In this document: one piece after another, positions 24,937 through 33,926 of the stretch
Position numbering within the stretch: position 1 is the stretch's first letter
Layout of the letters: each line of letters starts with the position of its first letter
From: Mesonia aestuariivivens
Lineage (GTDB): Bacteria; Bacteroidota; Bacteroidia; Flavobacteriales; Flavobacteriaceae
NCBI RefSeq assembly: GCF_019311235.1
Contig: NZ_JAHWDF010000008.1
Location: 1 to 64,000 of the forward strand
Direction of reading: 5' to 3'
DNA: 64,000 nt
Program-made: the position numbers and the translations under genes
Notes under the pieces: generated by a model
The model's database searches: none
The model's input: the letters and a program-made list of their open reading frames with translations, nothing else
What the model was told of the DNA's origin: nothing

Positions 24937-26379
24937 ATGAAACATACTAAAATTGCTGAATTATTAAAAAGCGACCACTTTTTACAAGATTTTACCGCTA
25001 AAGGTTGGGTTCGCGCCTTTAGAAGTAATCGTTTTATTGCTTTAAACGACGGTTCTACCATCAATAATTTGCAATGTGTGTTAGATTTTGAAAACACTCC
25101 GGAAGAAATTCTTAACGAAATTAATATCGGAGCAGCCATCTCGGTAACCGGAACTTTAAAAGAAAGTGAAGGTAAAGGGCAGCGCGTAGAAATTGAAGTT
25201 AAAAACATCGAAATTCTAGGGAAAGCCAATCCAGAAGAAGTAAAGAAAACCATTCTTTCGCCTAAGCGCCACACCTTAGAAAAATTAAGAGAACAAGCAC
25301 ATTTACGCGTGCGTACCAATACATTTAGCGCGGTAATGCGTGTACGCTCACAATTGTCGTTTGCGGTGCATCAATATTTTAATCAAAACGGTTTTAATTA
25401 CGTAAACACGCCAATTATTACCGGTAGTGATGCTGAAGGTGCTGGAGAAATGTTTAAAGTCACTAATTTCGATTTAAACAATGCTCCTAAAAACGAAGAC
25501 GGTTCGATTAATTATAAAGAAGATTTCTTCGGAAAAGAAGCCAATCTTACGGTAAGCGGACAATTAGAAGGAGAAACTTACGCCTTAGGTTTAGGACAAA
25601 TTTATACCTTCGGGCCTACCTTTAGAGCTGAAAACTCCAACACTTCTCGTCACTTAGCAGAGTTTTGGATGATCGAGCCTGAAGTTGCTTTCTGCGACTT
25701 AGACGGTAATATGGATCTTGCTGAAGATTTTATCAAGCACGTGATCAATCACGTATTAGAAAATTGCGATGATGATCTAGCCTTTTTAGAAGATCGTGTT
25801 ATTCAAGAAGATAAATCTAAACCTCAGGCAGATCGTGCGCCAATGGCATTGCGAGAAAAACTTCGATTTATTGTAGACAATAACTTTAAACGTGTTAGTT
25901 ATACCGAAGCGATCGATATTTTAAAGAACTCTAAACCTAATAAAAAGAAAAAATTTAATTACATAATAGAAGAATGGGGCGCAGATTTACAAAGTGAACA
26001 CGAACGTTATTTAGTAGAAAAACACTTTAATTGTCCAGTAATTTTATTTGATTATCCGGCCAACATCAAAGCATTCTATATGCGTTTAAATGAAGACGGT
26101 AAAACAGTTCGTGCGATGGACATTCTTTTTCCTGGTATTGGAGAAATTGTTGGTGGTTCACAACGAGAAGAACGTTTAGATGTACTTCAAACCAAAATGC
26201 AAGAATTAGGAGTAGATGAGAAAGAATTATGGTGGTATTTAGACACTCGAAGATTTGGAACTTGCGTACATAGTGGTTTTGGTTTAGGCTTTGAGCGCTT
26301 AGTATTATTCGCTACTGGAATGACAAATATTCGCGACGTAATACCTTACCCAAGAACACCTAAAAACGCCGAATTTTAA
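24937..26379 (+). CDS. asnS: Asparaginyl-tRNA synthetase
   Basis: A 480-residue class II aminoacyl-tRNA synthetase. The N-terminal OB anticodon-binding domain covers about 1-110 ([18 protein letters not shown]). The catalytic domain has motif 2 [25 protein letters not shown], read here in pieces, and motif 3 [12 protein letters not shown] near the end, closing with [15 protein letters not shown]. The Asn rather than Asp type is supported by the overall length and that closing sequence. It has its own promoter and a strong terminator at 26400-26448. Confidence 0.95.
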   Translation: MKHTKIAELLKSDHFLQDFTAKGWVRAFRSNRFIALNDGSTINNLQCVLDFENTPEEILNEINIGAAISVTGTLKESEGKGQRVEIEVKNIEILGKANPEEVKKTILSPKRHTLEKLREQAHLRVRTNTFSAVMRVRSQLSFAVHQYFNQNGFNYVNTPIITGSDAEGAGEMFKVTNFDLNNAPKNEDGSINYKEDFFGKEANLTVSGQLEGETYALGLGQIYTFGPTFRAENSNTSRHLAEFWMIEPEVAFCDLDGNMDLAEDFIKHVINHVLENCDDDLAFLEDRVIQEDKSKPQADRAPMALREKLRFIVDNNFKRVSYTEAIDILKNSKPNKKKKFNYIIEEWGADLQSEHERYLVEKHFNCPVILFDYPANIKAFYMRLNEDGKTVRAMDILFPGIGEIVGGSQREERLDVLQTKMQELGVDEKELWWYLDTRRFGTCVHSGFGLGFERLVLFATGMTNIRDVIPYPRTPKNAEF

Positions 26380-26399
26380 TCTATTTTTTTTATAACTTT

Positions 26400-26448
26400 A
26401 AAGGTTGTCTGTACTGTTTTAAATTAAACAATAGACAACCTTTTTTTT
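26400..26448 (+). terminator. Rho-independent terminator after asnS
   Basis: AAAGGTTGTCT (26400-26410) pairs with AGACAACCTTT (26433-26443). The loop itself can form a smaller TGTTT/AAACA stem, and a T run follows. Confidence 0.88.
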
Positions 26449-26471
26449 GGTTTAAACTCTAAAACTTTAAT

Positions 26472-27323
26472 TTGAAAATAATAGAAAAACACCAAGTTCC
26501 AGAAATTAAAGAACCAATTAGATTACAAGAATATGCGGCTTCAGTTTTTAAGACGCTTTCTACACGTAGCGGAATTAAAAAAGCAATCAAAAAAGAGCTT
26601 ATTCTATTAAACGGAAAAACAGCGAATACTGGCGATTGGATAGTAGAAGGACAAGTTTTAGAATTACTACAAGAAGAACTTCTGCAGAAAAAAATATTTC
26701 AACTAAAACTGAAAGTACTATTTGAAGATGAATACCTCGCAGTTATCGAAAAACCTTCAGGTTATCCTACCAACGGAAACTACTTTAAAACCATTGAAAA
26801 CGCACTTCCTTTCAACTTAGAAACCTCTTCAGAAAAAGATGCGCTTCCCTACCCAATTCCTGTTCATCGTTTAGACAATCCTACTAGCGGACTACTACTT
26901 GCTGCTAAAACTAAAAATGTTCAAGTAAAATTGAATCAAGCTTTTGAAGAAAAGGAAATTCAGAAATCGTACTTAGCAATTGTTTCTGGTGAAATTTCAG
27001 AAAATGGAATTTTCAATACTCCTATCGATGAGAAAACAGCCGAAACTAAATTTCAGCTTAAAGAAATAATTCAGAAGAATGATAAAACTTATTCTTTAGT
27101 CGAATTATTTCCAACAACTGGAAGAACACATCAAATAAGAATTCATCTAAGTAAAAACGGAAATCCAATTGTAGGAGATGAAACTTACGGTTCTTCAGAA
27201 AAAATAAAAGGTATTTTACTAGAGGCTCACGCACTTACTTTTACCCATCCTATCACCAAAGCACCAATCCATTTAGAGAATACTTTTCCGAAGAAATTTG
27301 AAAAGTATTTAAAAAAGTTGTAG
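26472..27323 (+). CDS. RluA-family pseudouridine synthase
   Basis: A 283-residue protein with a short N-terminal S4-like RNA-binding segment at about 28-66 (SGIKKAIKKELILLNGKT) and the RluA catalytic domain with VHRLDNPTSGLLLA at 131-144; D135 is the expected catalytic aspartate. TGRTHQIRIHLSKNGNPI is also typical. It isomerises uridine in rRNA or tRNA; the target site cannot be read. The chosen start is TTG at 26472, since the frame has no better-placed ATG ahead of the S4 segment; this is less certain than the rest. Confidence 0.88.
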   Translation: MKIIEKHQVPEIKEPIRLQEYAASVFKTLSTRSGIKKAIKKELILLNGKTANTGDWIVEGQVLELLQEELLQKKIFQLKLKVLFEDEYLAVIEKPSGYPTNGNYFKTIENALPFNLETSSEKDALPYPIPVHRLDNPTSGLLLAAKTKNVQVKLNQAFEEKEIQKSYLAIVSGEISENGIFNTPIDEKTAETKFQLKEIIQKNDKTYSLVELFPTTGRTHQIRIHLSKNGNPIVGDETYGSSEKIKGILLEAHALTFTHPITKAPIHLENTFPKKFEKYLKKL

Positions 27324-27395
27324 AAGCTTAACAAAATTTTGGTAACAATTGTCGTGCCAGTTTTGTTAATTTTGTAATAAGTAATACATCAAGCC

Positions 27396-28853
27396 ATGCT
27401 AAAGCAACAATTAAACTTTAAGTTATCACAGAAGCTCTCTCCGCAGCAAATTCAGCTCATGAAGCTTATTCAATTGCCTACGCAAGCTTTTGAGCAACGA
27501 GTAAAACAAGAGCTAGAAGACAATCCTGCTTTAGATAGTGGTAAAGAAAAATCTGAAGAATACGAATTTGAAGATGAATTCAAGAACGATGAGCCCGCTA
27601 ACGACTCAGAAGTAATTGAAACAGAAATCAATGTCGATGAGTATTTGAGTGATGATGAAATACCGAATTATCGTTTACAAGCAAATAATTACAGCAAAGA
27701 CGACGATGAAAAGACAGTTCCATATGCTTCGGGCACCAGCTTTTCTCAGCATCTAAAAACGCAGTTGCAAACTTTTCGCCTTAAAGAAGATGAAATGAAA
27801 ATTGCTGAATTTTTAGTCGGCAGTGTAGACGAAAGCGGTTATATACGTAGAGATGTGCCTGATATTGTTGATGATTTGGCATTTACACAAAATGTTTATA
27901 CAGATGAAGAAAGTGTAGAGCGCATTTTTAAAATTGTACATCAATTAGACCCTGCAGGTGTAGGAGCAAGAAGTTTACAGGAGTGTTTGCTCATTCAATT
28001 AAAAAGAAAAAATCAGACCGCAAGTGTAGAATTGGCTACAGACATGCTTGAAAAAGCTTTTGATCAATTTACAAAAAAGCATTATACCAAATTACTTTCT
28101 AAATTTGATATTACCGAAGATCAGCTGCGTGCTGGTATAGAAGAAATCGAACATCTTAATCCAAAACCTGGAGGTTCTTACGCAGGCAATTTAAGGCCTG
28201 TAGAACACGTTACGCCAGATTTTACAATAAAGATTAAAGACGGCGAGCTAGAACTCTCTCTAAACGGTAGAAATGCACCACAAATGCATGTATCCAGAGA
28301 ATATAATAACATGCTCAAAGGCTACAAAGAGTCTAAGAAAAAAACCAAAGAACAAAAAGATGCAGTGATGTTTATTAAACAAAAACTAGATTCTGCAAAA
28401 TGGTTTATAGAAGCAATAAGACAGCGACAAGAAACCTTATTTGTAACGATGAGTGCAATTATGCATCATCAGCACGAATACTTTTTAACTGGCGATGAAC
28501 GTGATTTAAGACCCATGATCTTAAAAGATATTGCTGAAGAAATAGAGATGGATGTTTCTACGGTTTCTCGAGTTGCTAATAGTAAATATGTAGATACACC
28601 TTACGGAACTAAGCTTATTAAAGAATTCTTTTCTGAATCGATGAAAAACGATCAGGGAGAAGATGTTTCAACTAGAGAAATTAAAAAAATCTTAGAAATC
28701 ACGGTAGGAGAAGAAGACAAGAAAAAACCTCTAACCGATGATAAGCTTGCTAAAATATTAAAAGAAAAAGGCTATCCTATTGCTAGAAGAACAGTGGCTA
28801 AATATAGAGAACAATTAGACATCTCTGTGGCTAGATTACGTAAAGAAATTTAA
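27396..28853 (+). CDS. rpoN: RNA polymerase sigma-54 factor
   Basis: A 485-residue RpoN. Region I is Gln/Leu-rich (LSQKLSPQQIQLMKLIQLPTQ at its core), region II is acidic (about 48-100), and region III ends with the RpoN box ARRTVAKYRE at 463-472, which reads the -24 element. SVDESGYI, LDPAGVGARSL and EEIEMDVSTVSRV are further family motifs. It serves enhancer-dependent promoters; no sigma-54 activator gene is in this window. The stop codon directly abuts the next ATG. Confidence 0.96.
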   Translation: MLKQQLNFKLSQKLSPQQIQLMKLIQLPTQAFEQRVKQELEDNPALDSGKEKSEEYEFEDEFKNDEPANDSEVIETEINVDEYLSDDEIPNYRLQANNYSKDDDEKTVPYASGTSFSQHLKTQLQTFRLKEDEMKIAEFLVGSVDESGYIRRDVPDIVDDLAFTQNVYTDEESVERIFKIVHQLDPAGVGARSLQECLLIQLKRKNQTASVELATDMLEKAFDQFTKKHYTKLLSKFDITEDQLRAGIEEIEHLNPKPGGSYAGNLRPVEHVTPDFTIKIKDGELELSLNGRNAPQMHVSREYNNMLKGYKESKKKTKEQKDAVMFIKQKLDSAKWFIEAIRQRQETLFVTMSAIMHHQHEYFLTGDERDLRPMILKDIAEEIEMDVSTVSRVANSKYVDTPYGTKLIKEFFSESMKNDQGEDVSTREIKKILEITVGEEDKKKPLTDDKLAKILKEKGYPIARRTVAKYREQLDISVARLRKEI

Positions 28854-29468
28854 ATGAAGTGGTTTATCAGATTGGCATCTTATATCTTTCATCCGTTATG
28901 GATGCCAATATTGGGGAGTATCGCTTACTTTGTTATTTCCCCGAGATTTTTACCCAACTCTATTATCAAAGCTAAATTACTAGCCATAGCAATTCTTACA
29001 ATTTTTATACCTATTGTTTTTTATTTTCTACTGAAGAATTTAGGTTTAGTAAAAAATATAAGATTACCAAAAGCTAAAGAAAGGTGTTTACCTATGGTCT
29101 TTTTTTGTTTAATTCTCTTAACGGTACTTAATTTTGTTTTGGCTGCAGAAGAGTTTGCAGTATTACATTACTTCTTTACGGGAATTTTATATTCAAGTTT
29201 TATAGCATTTTTAATGAATATATTTAAATATAAAGTTAGCCTTCATATGATGGGTATTGCAGGAGTGACTTGCTTTATTACATATATTAGCATCATATAT
29301 AGCACAAATCTAATTTGTTTAATTGCCTTTTTATTCTTTAGCATAGGCTGGACAGCGAGTTCAAGAATTCAACAAAAAGCTCACCATTTAAATGAATTAA
29401 TTATAGGTTTAATCGTTGGGATATTACCGCAGGTATCATTTCTAATGATAGAGCATTTCTTTTTATAA
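28854..29468 (+). CDS. Polytopic membrane protein, possibly a divergent PAP2 phosphatase
   Basis: A 204-residue membrane protein with about six hydrophobic helices. Weak PAP2-like signatures are visible: KAKERCLP near 75 (in place of KxxxxxxRP), KVSLHMMG near 127 (a Ser-x-His) and SRIQQKAHHLNE near 170 (SRxxxxxH then an acidic residue). The spacing is plausible, but the first motif is degenerate, so activity is doubtful. The ATG directly follows the rpoN stop, hence one operon. Its 3' end overlaps the convergent porT by 6 bp. Confidence 0.6.
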   Translation: MKWFIRLASYIFHPLWMPILGSIAYFVISPRFLPNSIIKAKLLAIAILTIFIPIVFYFLLKNLGLVKNIRLPKAKERCLPMVFFCLILLTVLNFVLAAEEFAVLHYFFTGILYSSFIAFLMNIFKYKVSLHMMGIAGVTCFITYISIIYSTNLICLIAFLFFSIGWTASSRIQQKAHHLNELIIGLIVGILPQVSFLMIEHFFL

Positions 29469-30185
29469 AATATAAAATGTAAGGCCCATTTTTAATGGAT
29501 GAAGCCCAATTTCACGATTGTTTTCAGAATTCTTCGCATCAAATAAAGGGTTTAAGCTGTAATAAAAATGAAAATTAAAAGTATTGTAACCAAAAGTAAA
29601 CATGAGTCCGTAGCGCCATCTATTTAATTCTTTCAGTTTTGTTTGTGTCACGTTATTACCCTCTCCTTCATATTTAGATTTGAAATGGTATAAATAACTC
29701 GCTTTTACACCAGCATAAACTCGCCAAAATTTATACGAATCTGGGGTACTATTTCTCCACCTAAACTCTAAGGGAAATTCTAGTAGATAGGTACTAAACC
29801 TATTTTTAGTATAATCGTTATTATCATCTAAGATAAAGAAATCGCTTTCATCATTGCTATTTTCTGTGATAAGCAAGTTCTGACCATAAGAGTTTACAGA
29901 CCATCCCAACCCAGGAGCAATAGCTATAGTTCTAGATTTATTAATGGGAAAATCTCTTAAATAACCTAATTGCAAACCACCTGAAAAACCTGATTGATCT
30001 AGACCTTTAGGCCGATTTAGTAATAAATTAAAAGTAAAACCAAAATAAAACTGATCTTCTCGATACAAACTATCAACTTTAGTAGTACCTACCACAATAG
30101 AATCATTTTCAACTTTAGTTTCTTTCTGAGCAGATAGAAAAAAACTAAATGTAAAACATGAAAAAATGGTCAAGAAATATTTCAT
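29463..30185 (-). CDS. porT: PorT-family outer-membrane beta-barrel protein
   Basis: A 240-residue protein with a signal peptide ending near FLSAQ (19) and then alternating beta strands (QFYFGFTFNLLLN, GGLQLGYLRDFPI, TYLLEFPLEFRW, YAGVKASYLYHFK) closing with LKMGLTFYIL. This matches the PorT/SprT family, needed for type IX secretion in Porphyromonas and for gliding in Flavobacterium. The location beside ExbB/ExbD-like genes agrees with what I recall for flavobacterial porT. A terminator at 30219-30251 separates it from exbD, so it probably has its own promoter. Confidence 0.75.
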   Translation of the reverse strand: MKYFLTIFSCFTFSFFLSAQKETKVENDSIVVGTTKVDSLYREDQFYFGFTFNLLLNRPKGLDQSGFSGGLQLGYLRDFPINKSRTIAIAPGLGWSVNSYGQNLLITENSNDESDFFILDDNNDYTKNRFSTYLLEFPLEFRWRNSTPDSYKFWRVYAGVKASYLYHFKSKYEGEGNNVTQTKLKELNRWRYGLMFTFGYNTFNFHFYYSLNPLFDAKNSENNREIGLHPLKMGLTFYIL

Positions 30186-30218
30186 ACGTAAAAGGTAAAT
30201 AAAATCGTTTTATAAATA

Positions 30219-30251
30219 AAAAAACATCCAACCTAAGGTTGGATGTTTTTT
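30219..30251 (-). terminator. Rho-independent terminator after the ExbB/ExbD cluster
   Basis: AAAAAACATCCAACC (30219-30233) pairs with its complement at 30237-30251 around TAA. On the reverse strand it ends the cluster 23 nt after the last exbD stop. Confidence 0.85.
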
Positions 30252-30273
30252 AAGTGAACAACAAATATAATTT

Positions 30274-30756
30274 CTATTGCATATTCTGAGCAGCATCACC
30301 TTTTCTTGTCGTATAATTAATACGGTAGGCTTCTGCTCTTCTTAACTCATATTTAATGTCTGAAACTAACCCCATGTTAGTTTCTCCATCAACTTTTAAT
30401 GAAGTAGTTAATTTACTTTTTAATTCTTCACGTTTAGATTCTCTTTCTTCAATAATAAATTGTTTGATATCACTGACATCTGCAAATTTATCATTTAACT
30501 GAACTCTAGCTTCTGTTCCATACTGTCTTTGGTAACGCGCGCTTGGTTTACCTGCATAAACATACATTACTAAATCTTTCTTTTGCAATTTTTCTACTTG
30601 ATCTGCATAAGGAAGATCGTTCTGAATCATAAGCGTATTTTCACGCATAACAGTAGCAACCATAAAGAAGAATAAAAGCATGAATACAATATCTGGCAAC
30701 GATGCCGTTGATATTGCCGGTAAATCTCCACTCTTTTTCTTTTTAAATTTAGACAT
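30274..30756 (-). CDS. ExbD/TolR-family protein (second copy)
   Basis: A 160-residue inner-membrane protein with a cytoplasmic N terminus (FKKKKSGDLPAISTASLPD) and one helix at about 23-38 beginning DIVFMLLFFFMVATV; D22 is the conserved membrane aspartate that carries protons in the family. A periplasmic domain follows, ending GDAAQNMQ. With ExbB it should form the energising motor for TonB-type transport. It is the last gene of the cluster, 22 nt after the first exbD. Confidence 0.88.
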   Translation of the reverse strand: MSKFKKKKSGDLPAISTASLPDIVFMLLFFFMVATVMRENTLMIQNDLPYADQVEKLQKKDLVMYVYAGKPSARYQRQYGTEARVQLNDKFADVSDIKQFIIEERESKREELKSKLTTSLKVDGETNMGLVSDIKYELRRAEAYRINYTTRKGDAAQNMQ

Positions 30757-30778
30757 AATTTATCGTTATTAGTCTTGG

Positions 30779-31381
30779 TTATTTACTTTCTTTAGGTTCT
30801 GCTTCTGAAAGTTTCAGAGGGAACATATCTCTAATAGTTCCTATTCTATCTTCTAATAGCTCTTTATTTCCATTATACTGAGCATCATTAAAGTTAGCTT
30901 CCATTTCAGTAAAACTCATTCCAAACAGTCTGTTTGCTTCTCTATTTCTTAAGAAGTTATAAGCTGCAACAAGTTCATTTTGAATAGCGATATACATAGA
31001 GTAATCTGTCTCTCTTGTATTCTCTAATAAAATTACTGCTTTGTTTGGATTATCTGATGAAGCCGGATCTCCTTTACCTTGACAGTATTCACAACCTTGC
31101 CCTCCATTATCTAAGAAATCGATAGCTGCTTGACGTAGGTCACTTAGCTCCATCTCTTTTTCTTCTACTAACAGATCATTTTGTTGATTAATTAAAACCT
31201 GAAAAATGTTCTTTTTCTTTAATGGTGGTGGATCTTGTGGTTCTTCTTGAATTGGCGGCAATTTTCTATTAAGACCTGCATCGGTCTCAATAGTAGTTGT
31301 TACCAAGAAGAAGATTAACAGCAAGAAAGCGATGTCTGCCATCGATCCTGCATTAACTTCTGGTGCACTTCTTTTTGCCAT
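30779..31381 (-). CDS. ExbD/TolR-family protein with a CxxC insert
   Basis: A 200-residue ExbD: N terminus KRSAPEVNAGSMADIAFL with the membrane aspartate at D16, a helix at about 16-30, a proline-rich stretch (LPPIQEEPQDPPPL at 41-54) and a periplasmic domain. Inside that domain is an insert GGQGCEYCQGKGD carrying C97 and C100, the only cysteines of the protein. The CxxC could be a disulfide or metal site. It lies between the 4-TM protein and the second exbD with very short spacers, so all four genes form an operon. Confidence 0.88.
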   Translation of the reverse strand: MAKRSAPEVNAGSMADIAFLLLIFFLVTTTIETDAGLNRKLPPIQEEPQDPPPLKKKNIFQVLINQQNDLLVEEKEMELSDLRQAAIDFLDNGGQGCEYCQGKGDPASSDNPNKAVILLENTRETDYSMYIAIQNELVAAYNFLRNREANRLFGMSFTEMEANFNDAQYNGNKELLEDRIGTIRDMFPLKLSEAEPKESK

Positions 31382-31388
31382 AATTAAT

Positions 31389-31826
31389 TTATTTTGCTAA
31401 TTTTTTTACTCCAGAGAAAACCATTGCTCCAATAGCTATCGCTGCAAGTATGTAAAAAATTATAAGACCTGCTCCTACCCATTGCGAGCCATTTGCAGAT
31501 AGCATTTCGCCACTGTTCATTTCGGTTTCTACTCCGTTAGCAAGCAAATAACCTGCCAAAACAATTACAGCAAAAACACCAATAGACATTAAGGTCTTTT
31601 TAATGTTTCCGTTAATTAAATCTTTAATCACAGAAACACCTACCAAAATTAAAATAGCGAAAATCACAAAATATGATAAGTACATTAAAGGTACCAGCAC
31701 GCTACTTTGTAAATCTGCTGAGTTTGCTATAGCATCGTCACCAGTAATTACTACTCTTGCTAAAAGCACAAGACCAATAACACCTATAACCAATGCTAAA
31801 TATTTTAAAACTTTATGTAAAGTCAT
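31389..31826 (-). CDS. Four-helix membrane protein in the ExbB/ExbD operon
   Basis: A 145-residue protein with four hydrophobic helices at about 7-27, 45-67, 77-96 and 117-138 and short loops, ending GVKKLAK. I do not recognise a characterised family. Its position between exbB and exbD, with gaps of 19 and 7 nt, suggests that it is an accessory subunit of the motor complex. No catalytic residues stand out. Confidence 0.75.
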   Translation of the reverse strand: MTLHKVLKYLALVIGVIGLVLLARVVITGDDAIANSADLQSSVLVPLMYLSYFVIFAILILVGVSVIKDLINGNIKKTLMSIGVFAVIVLAGYLLANGVETEMNSGEMLSANGSQWVGAGLIIFYILAAIAIGAMVFSGVKKLAK

Positions 31827-31845
31827 AATTAGTTATGATATTAAA

Positions 31846-32640
31846 TTACTTTCTTCTTTTGTAGTCTACTAAGATGTCAATTAAAGTAATTGATGCATCT
31901 TCCATATCGTTAACGATACTATCAATTTTAGCGATAATATAGTTATAGAAAATTTGAAGGATAATAGCTACAATAAGACCAAATACAGTTGTTAAAAGTG
32001 CTACTTTAATACCTCCAGCTACCAATGATGGTTGCATATCACCTGCTGCTTGAATTTTATCAAATGCTTCAATCATACCGATTACAGTACCCATGAAACC
32101 AAGCATCGGTGCAAGTGCAATAAATAAAGACACCCAAGAAACGTTTTTCTCTAATTGTCCCATTTGAACACCTCCATAAGCCACTACTGCTTTTTCTGCA
32201 GCCTCTAAGCTTTCATCTGCTCTATCTAAACCTTGATAGTAAATAGAAGCTACAGGACCTTTTGTATCTCTACAAACATCTTTTGCTGCATCTATACCAC
32301 CACTATTTAAAGCATCCTCTACTCTTTGTGCTAATTTTTTAGAATTAGTGGTAGATAAGTTTAAAAATATGATACGCTCAATTGCGATAGCTAGACCAAG
32401 AATTAAACATAAAAGTACAATCCCCATAAAAGCAGGACCTCCTTCTATAAAACGTCTTTTTAATTCTTGATGAAAACTCACGTTTTCTTCTGTAGCTTCG
32501 TCTGCAGTACCAGCATTTTCGTCTTGAACGATGTAACTAGTTACTGAAGCGAAATCGTTAACACTATTAGTCGCTTTTGCATTAAGGCCACTGAAGACCA
32601 TAATTGTAGCGATTCCCAGAATAGAAAATAATCTTTTCAT
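31846..32640 (-). CDS. MotA/TolQ/ExbB proton channel family protein
   Basis: A 264-residue protein. Residues 1-22 look like a signal sequence (LFSILGIATIMVFSGLNAKA), an acidic linker follows, then a helix at about 73-92. The MotA/TolQ/ExbB core comes after that: WVSLFIALAPMLGFMGTVIGMI near 165-188 and ALLTTVFGLIVAIILQIFYNYI near 210-235. It should build the pentameric channel around the ExbD helices. It is first in the cluster exbB - 4-TM - exbD - exbD. Confidence 0.9.
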   Translation of the reverse strand: MKRLFSILGIATIMVFSGLNAKATNSVNDFASVTSYIVQDENAGTADEATEENVSFHQELKRRFIEGGPAFMGIVLLCLILGLAIAIERIIFLNLSTTNSKKLAQRVEDALNSGGIDAAKDVCRDTKGPVASIYYQGLDRADESLEAAEKAVVAYGGVQMGQLEKNVSWVSLFIALAPMLGFMGTVIGMIEAFDKIQAAGDMQPSLVAGGIKVALLTTVFGLIVAIILQIFYNYIIAKIDSIVNDMEDASITLIDILVDYKRRK

Positions 32641-32717
32641 TACTTGTTGTCTTAATTTAATTAGTTAAAGGGTTAAATATATAAAAATTATTACTCATTA
32701 AAAATCTAAATTTCTAG

Positions 32718-32805
32718 CAGAGAGGAAGGGATTCGAACCCTCGATACGCTTTTGACGTATACACACTTTCCAGGCGTGCGCCTTCGACCACTCGGCCACC
32801 TCTCT
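32718..32805 (-). tRNA. tRNA-Ser, anticodon GGA
   Basis: The reverse complement gives acceptor AGAGAGG/CCTCTCT, D arm GCCGAGTGG, anticodon stem CACGC/GTGTG around CTGGAAA (anticodon GGA, reads UCC/UCU), a long class II variable arm (TATACGT..GCGTAT) and T arm GAGGGTTCGAATCCCTT. The discriminator is G, as required for serine, and no CCA is encoded. Confidence 0.95.
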
Positions 32806-32889
32806 ATTAACGCTAAAATTACCTAATATTTCATTAGGGGTGGCAAATAACAAAAAAAAAATATCCCATTCAAGCCTTGTACGTTAATT

Positions 32890-33921
32890 TTATGACATTT
32901 CTCCACGCAAAGAGGTTTCGAAGATGGTTTTAAACACTTTATCTGATAATTTTTTAGGCAATAAATACATAAGTTTAGCTACTGCAGCCTCTGTAGTGAT
33001 GTCTTTTCCAGAAACAACGCCTATAGATTTTAAAACTGTACTGGTTTCATAATGTCCCATAACAACACTTCCTCCCACACATTGGGTAACATTAATCACT
33101 TTAATTCCTTTTTGAATTGCTTTTTTAATAATATCTGTAAACCATTTTTCATTACACGCATTACCACTACCGTAAGTTTCTAATACAATTCCTTTAATAT
33201 TTTCAAGATTTGTGAGATGCAAAAGTGTACGTTCATTAATACCCGGAAAAAGTTTAATAATCATAATATTATTCTCTAATTGCTTGTGAACATAAAATTT
33301 CTTTCTTCCATGAACACGTTTCAGCAAGTATTCATTCACCTGCAGTTCTACTCCAGATATTGAGAGTGGCGGATAATTAGGAGAATCAAAAGCTTGAAAA
33401 TGCGTTGCACTTACTTTAGATGTTCTGTTGGCGCGATATAATTTATATTCAAAATACAAACCAACTTCTCTAATTACGCTTTTTCCATTTTTCTTTAATC
33501 CAGCTAACTGAATAGATGTAATTAAATTCTCTTTTGCATCTGTTCTTAAATCTCCAATAGGTAATTGCGAACCGGTATAAATAATAGGTTTATTTAAATT
33601 CTCTAACATAAAACTTAAAGCTGAAGCGGCATAAGCCATGGTATCACTCCCGTGAAGCACAACAAAACCATCGTACTGCTTATAATTTTCTTCAATAATT
33701 TCAGCAATCATTAAGTAGTATTCTGGATTCATATTTGAAGAATCTATAGGCTCATCAAAACTCAAAGTTTCAATATGATGCTCAAGATGTTTTAGCTCTG
33801 GAATACTTTGTAATAACTCATCAAAATTAAAAGCTTTTAGAGCTCCAGTTTCATAATCTTTAATCATACCAATAGTACCACCGGTATAAATCAAAAGAAT
33901 ATTAGAGATATTATCTTGCAT
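32890..33921 (-). CDS. ansA: L-asparaginase, type I (cytoplasmic)
   Basis: A 343-residue asparaginase. The catalytic threonine motif YTGGTIGM is at 12-19, and the second active-site motif VVLHGSDTMAYAAS lies near 88-101. There is no signal peptide, which supports the cytoplasmic type I enzyme. It hydrolyses asparagine to aspartate and ammonia. The gene begins 5 nt after tatD, so the two form a small operon. The C-terminal allosteric region is of normal length. Confidence 0.93.
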   Translation of the reverse strand: MQDNISNILLIYTGGTIGMIKDYETGALKAFNFDELLQSIPELKHLEHHIETLSFDEPIDSSNMNPEYYLMIAEIIEENYKQYDGFVVLHGSDTMAYAASALSFMLENLNKPIIYTGSQLPIGDLRTDAKENLITSIQLAGLKKNGKSVIREVGLYFEYKLYRANRTSKVSATHFQAFDSPNYPPLSISGVELQVNEYLLKRVHGRKKFYVHKQLENNIMIIKLFPGINERTLLHLTNLENIKGIVLETYGSGNACNEKWFTDIIKKAIQKGIKVINVTQCVGGSVVMGHYETSTVLKSIGVVSGKDITTEAAVAKLMYLLPKKLSDKVFKTIFETSLRGEMS

Positions 33922-33926
33922 AAATT

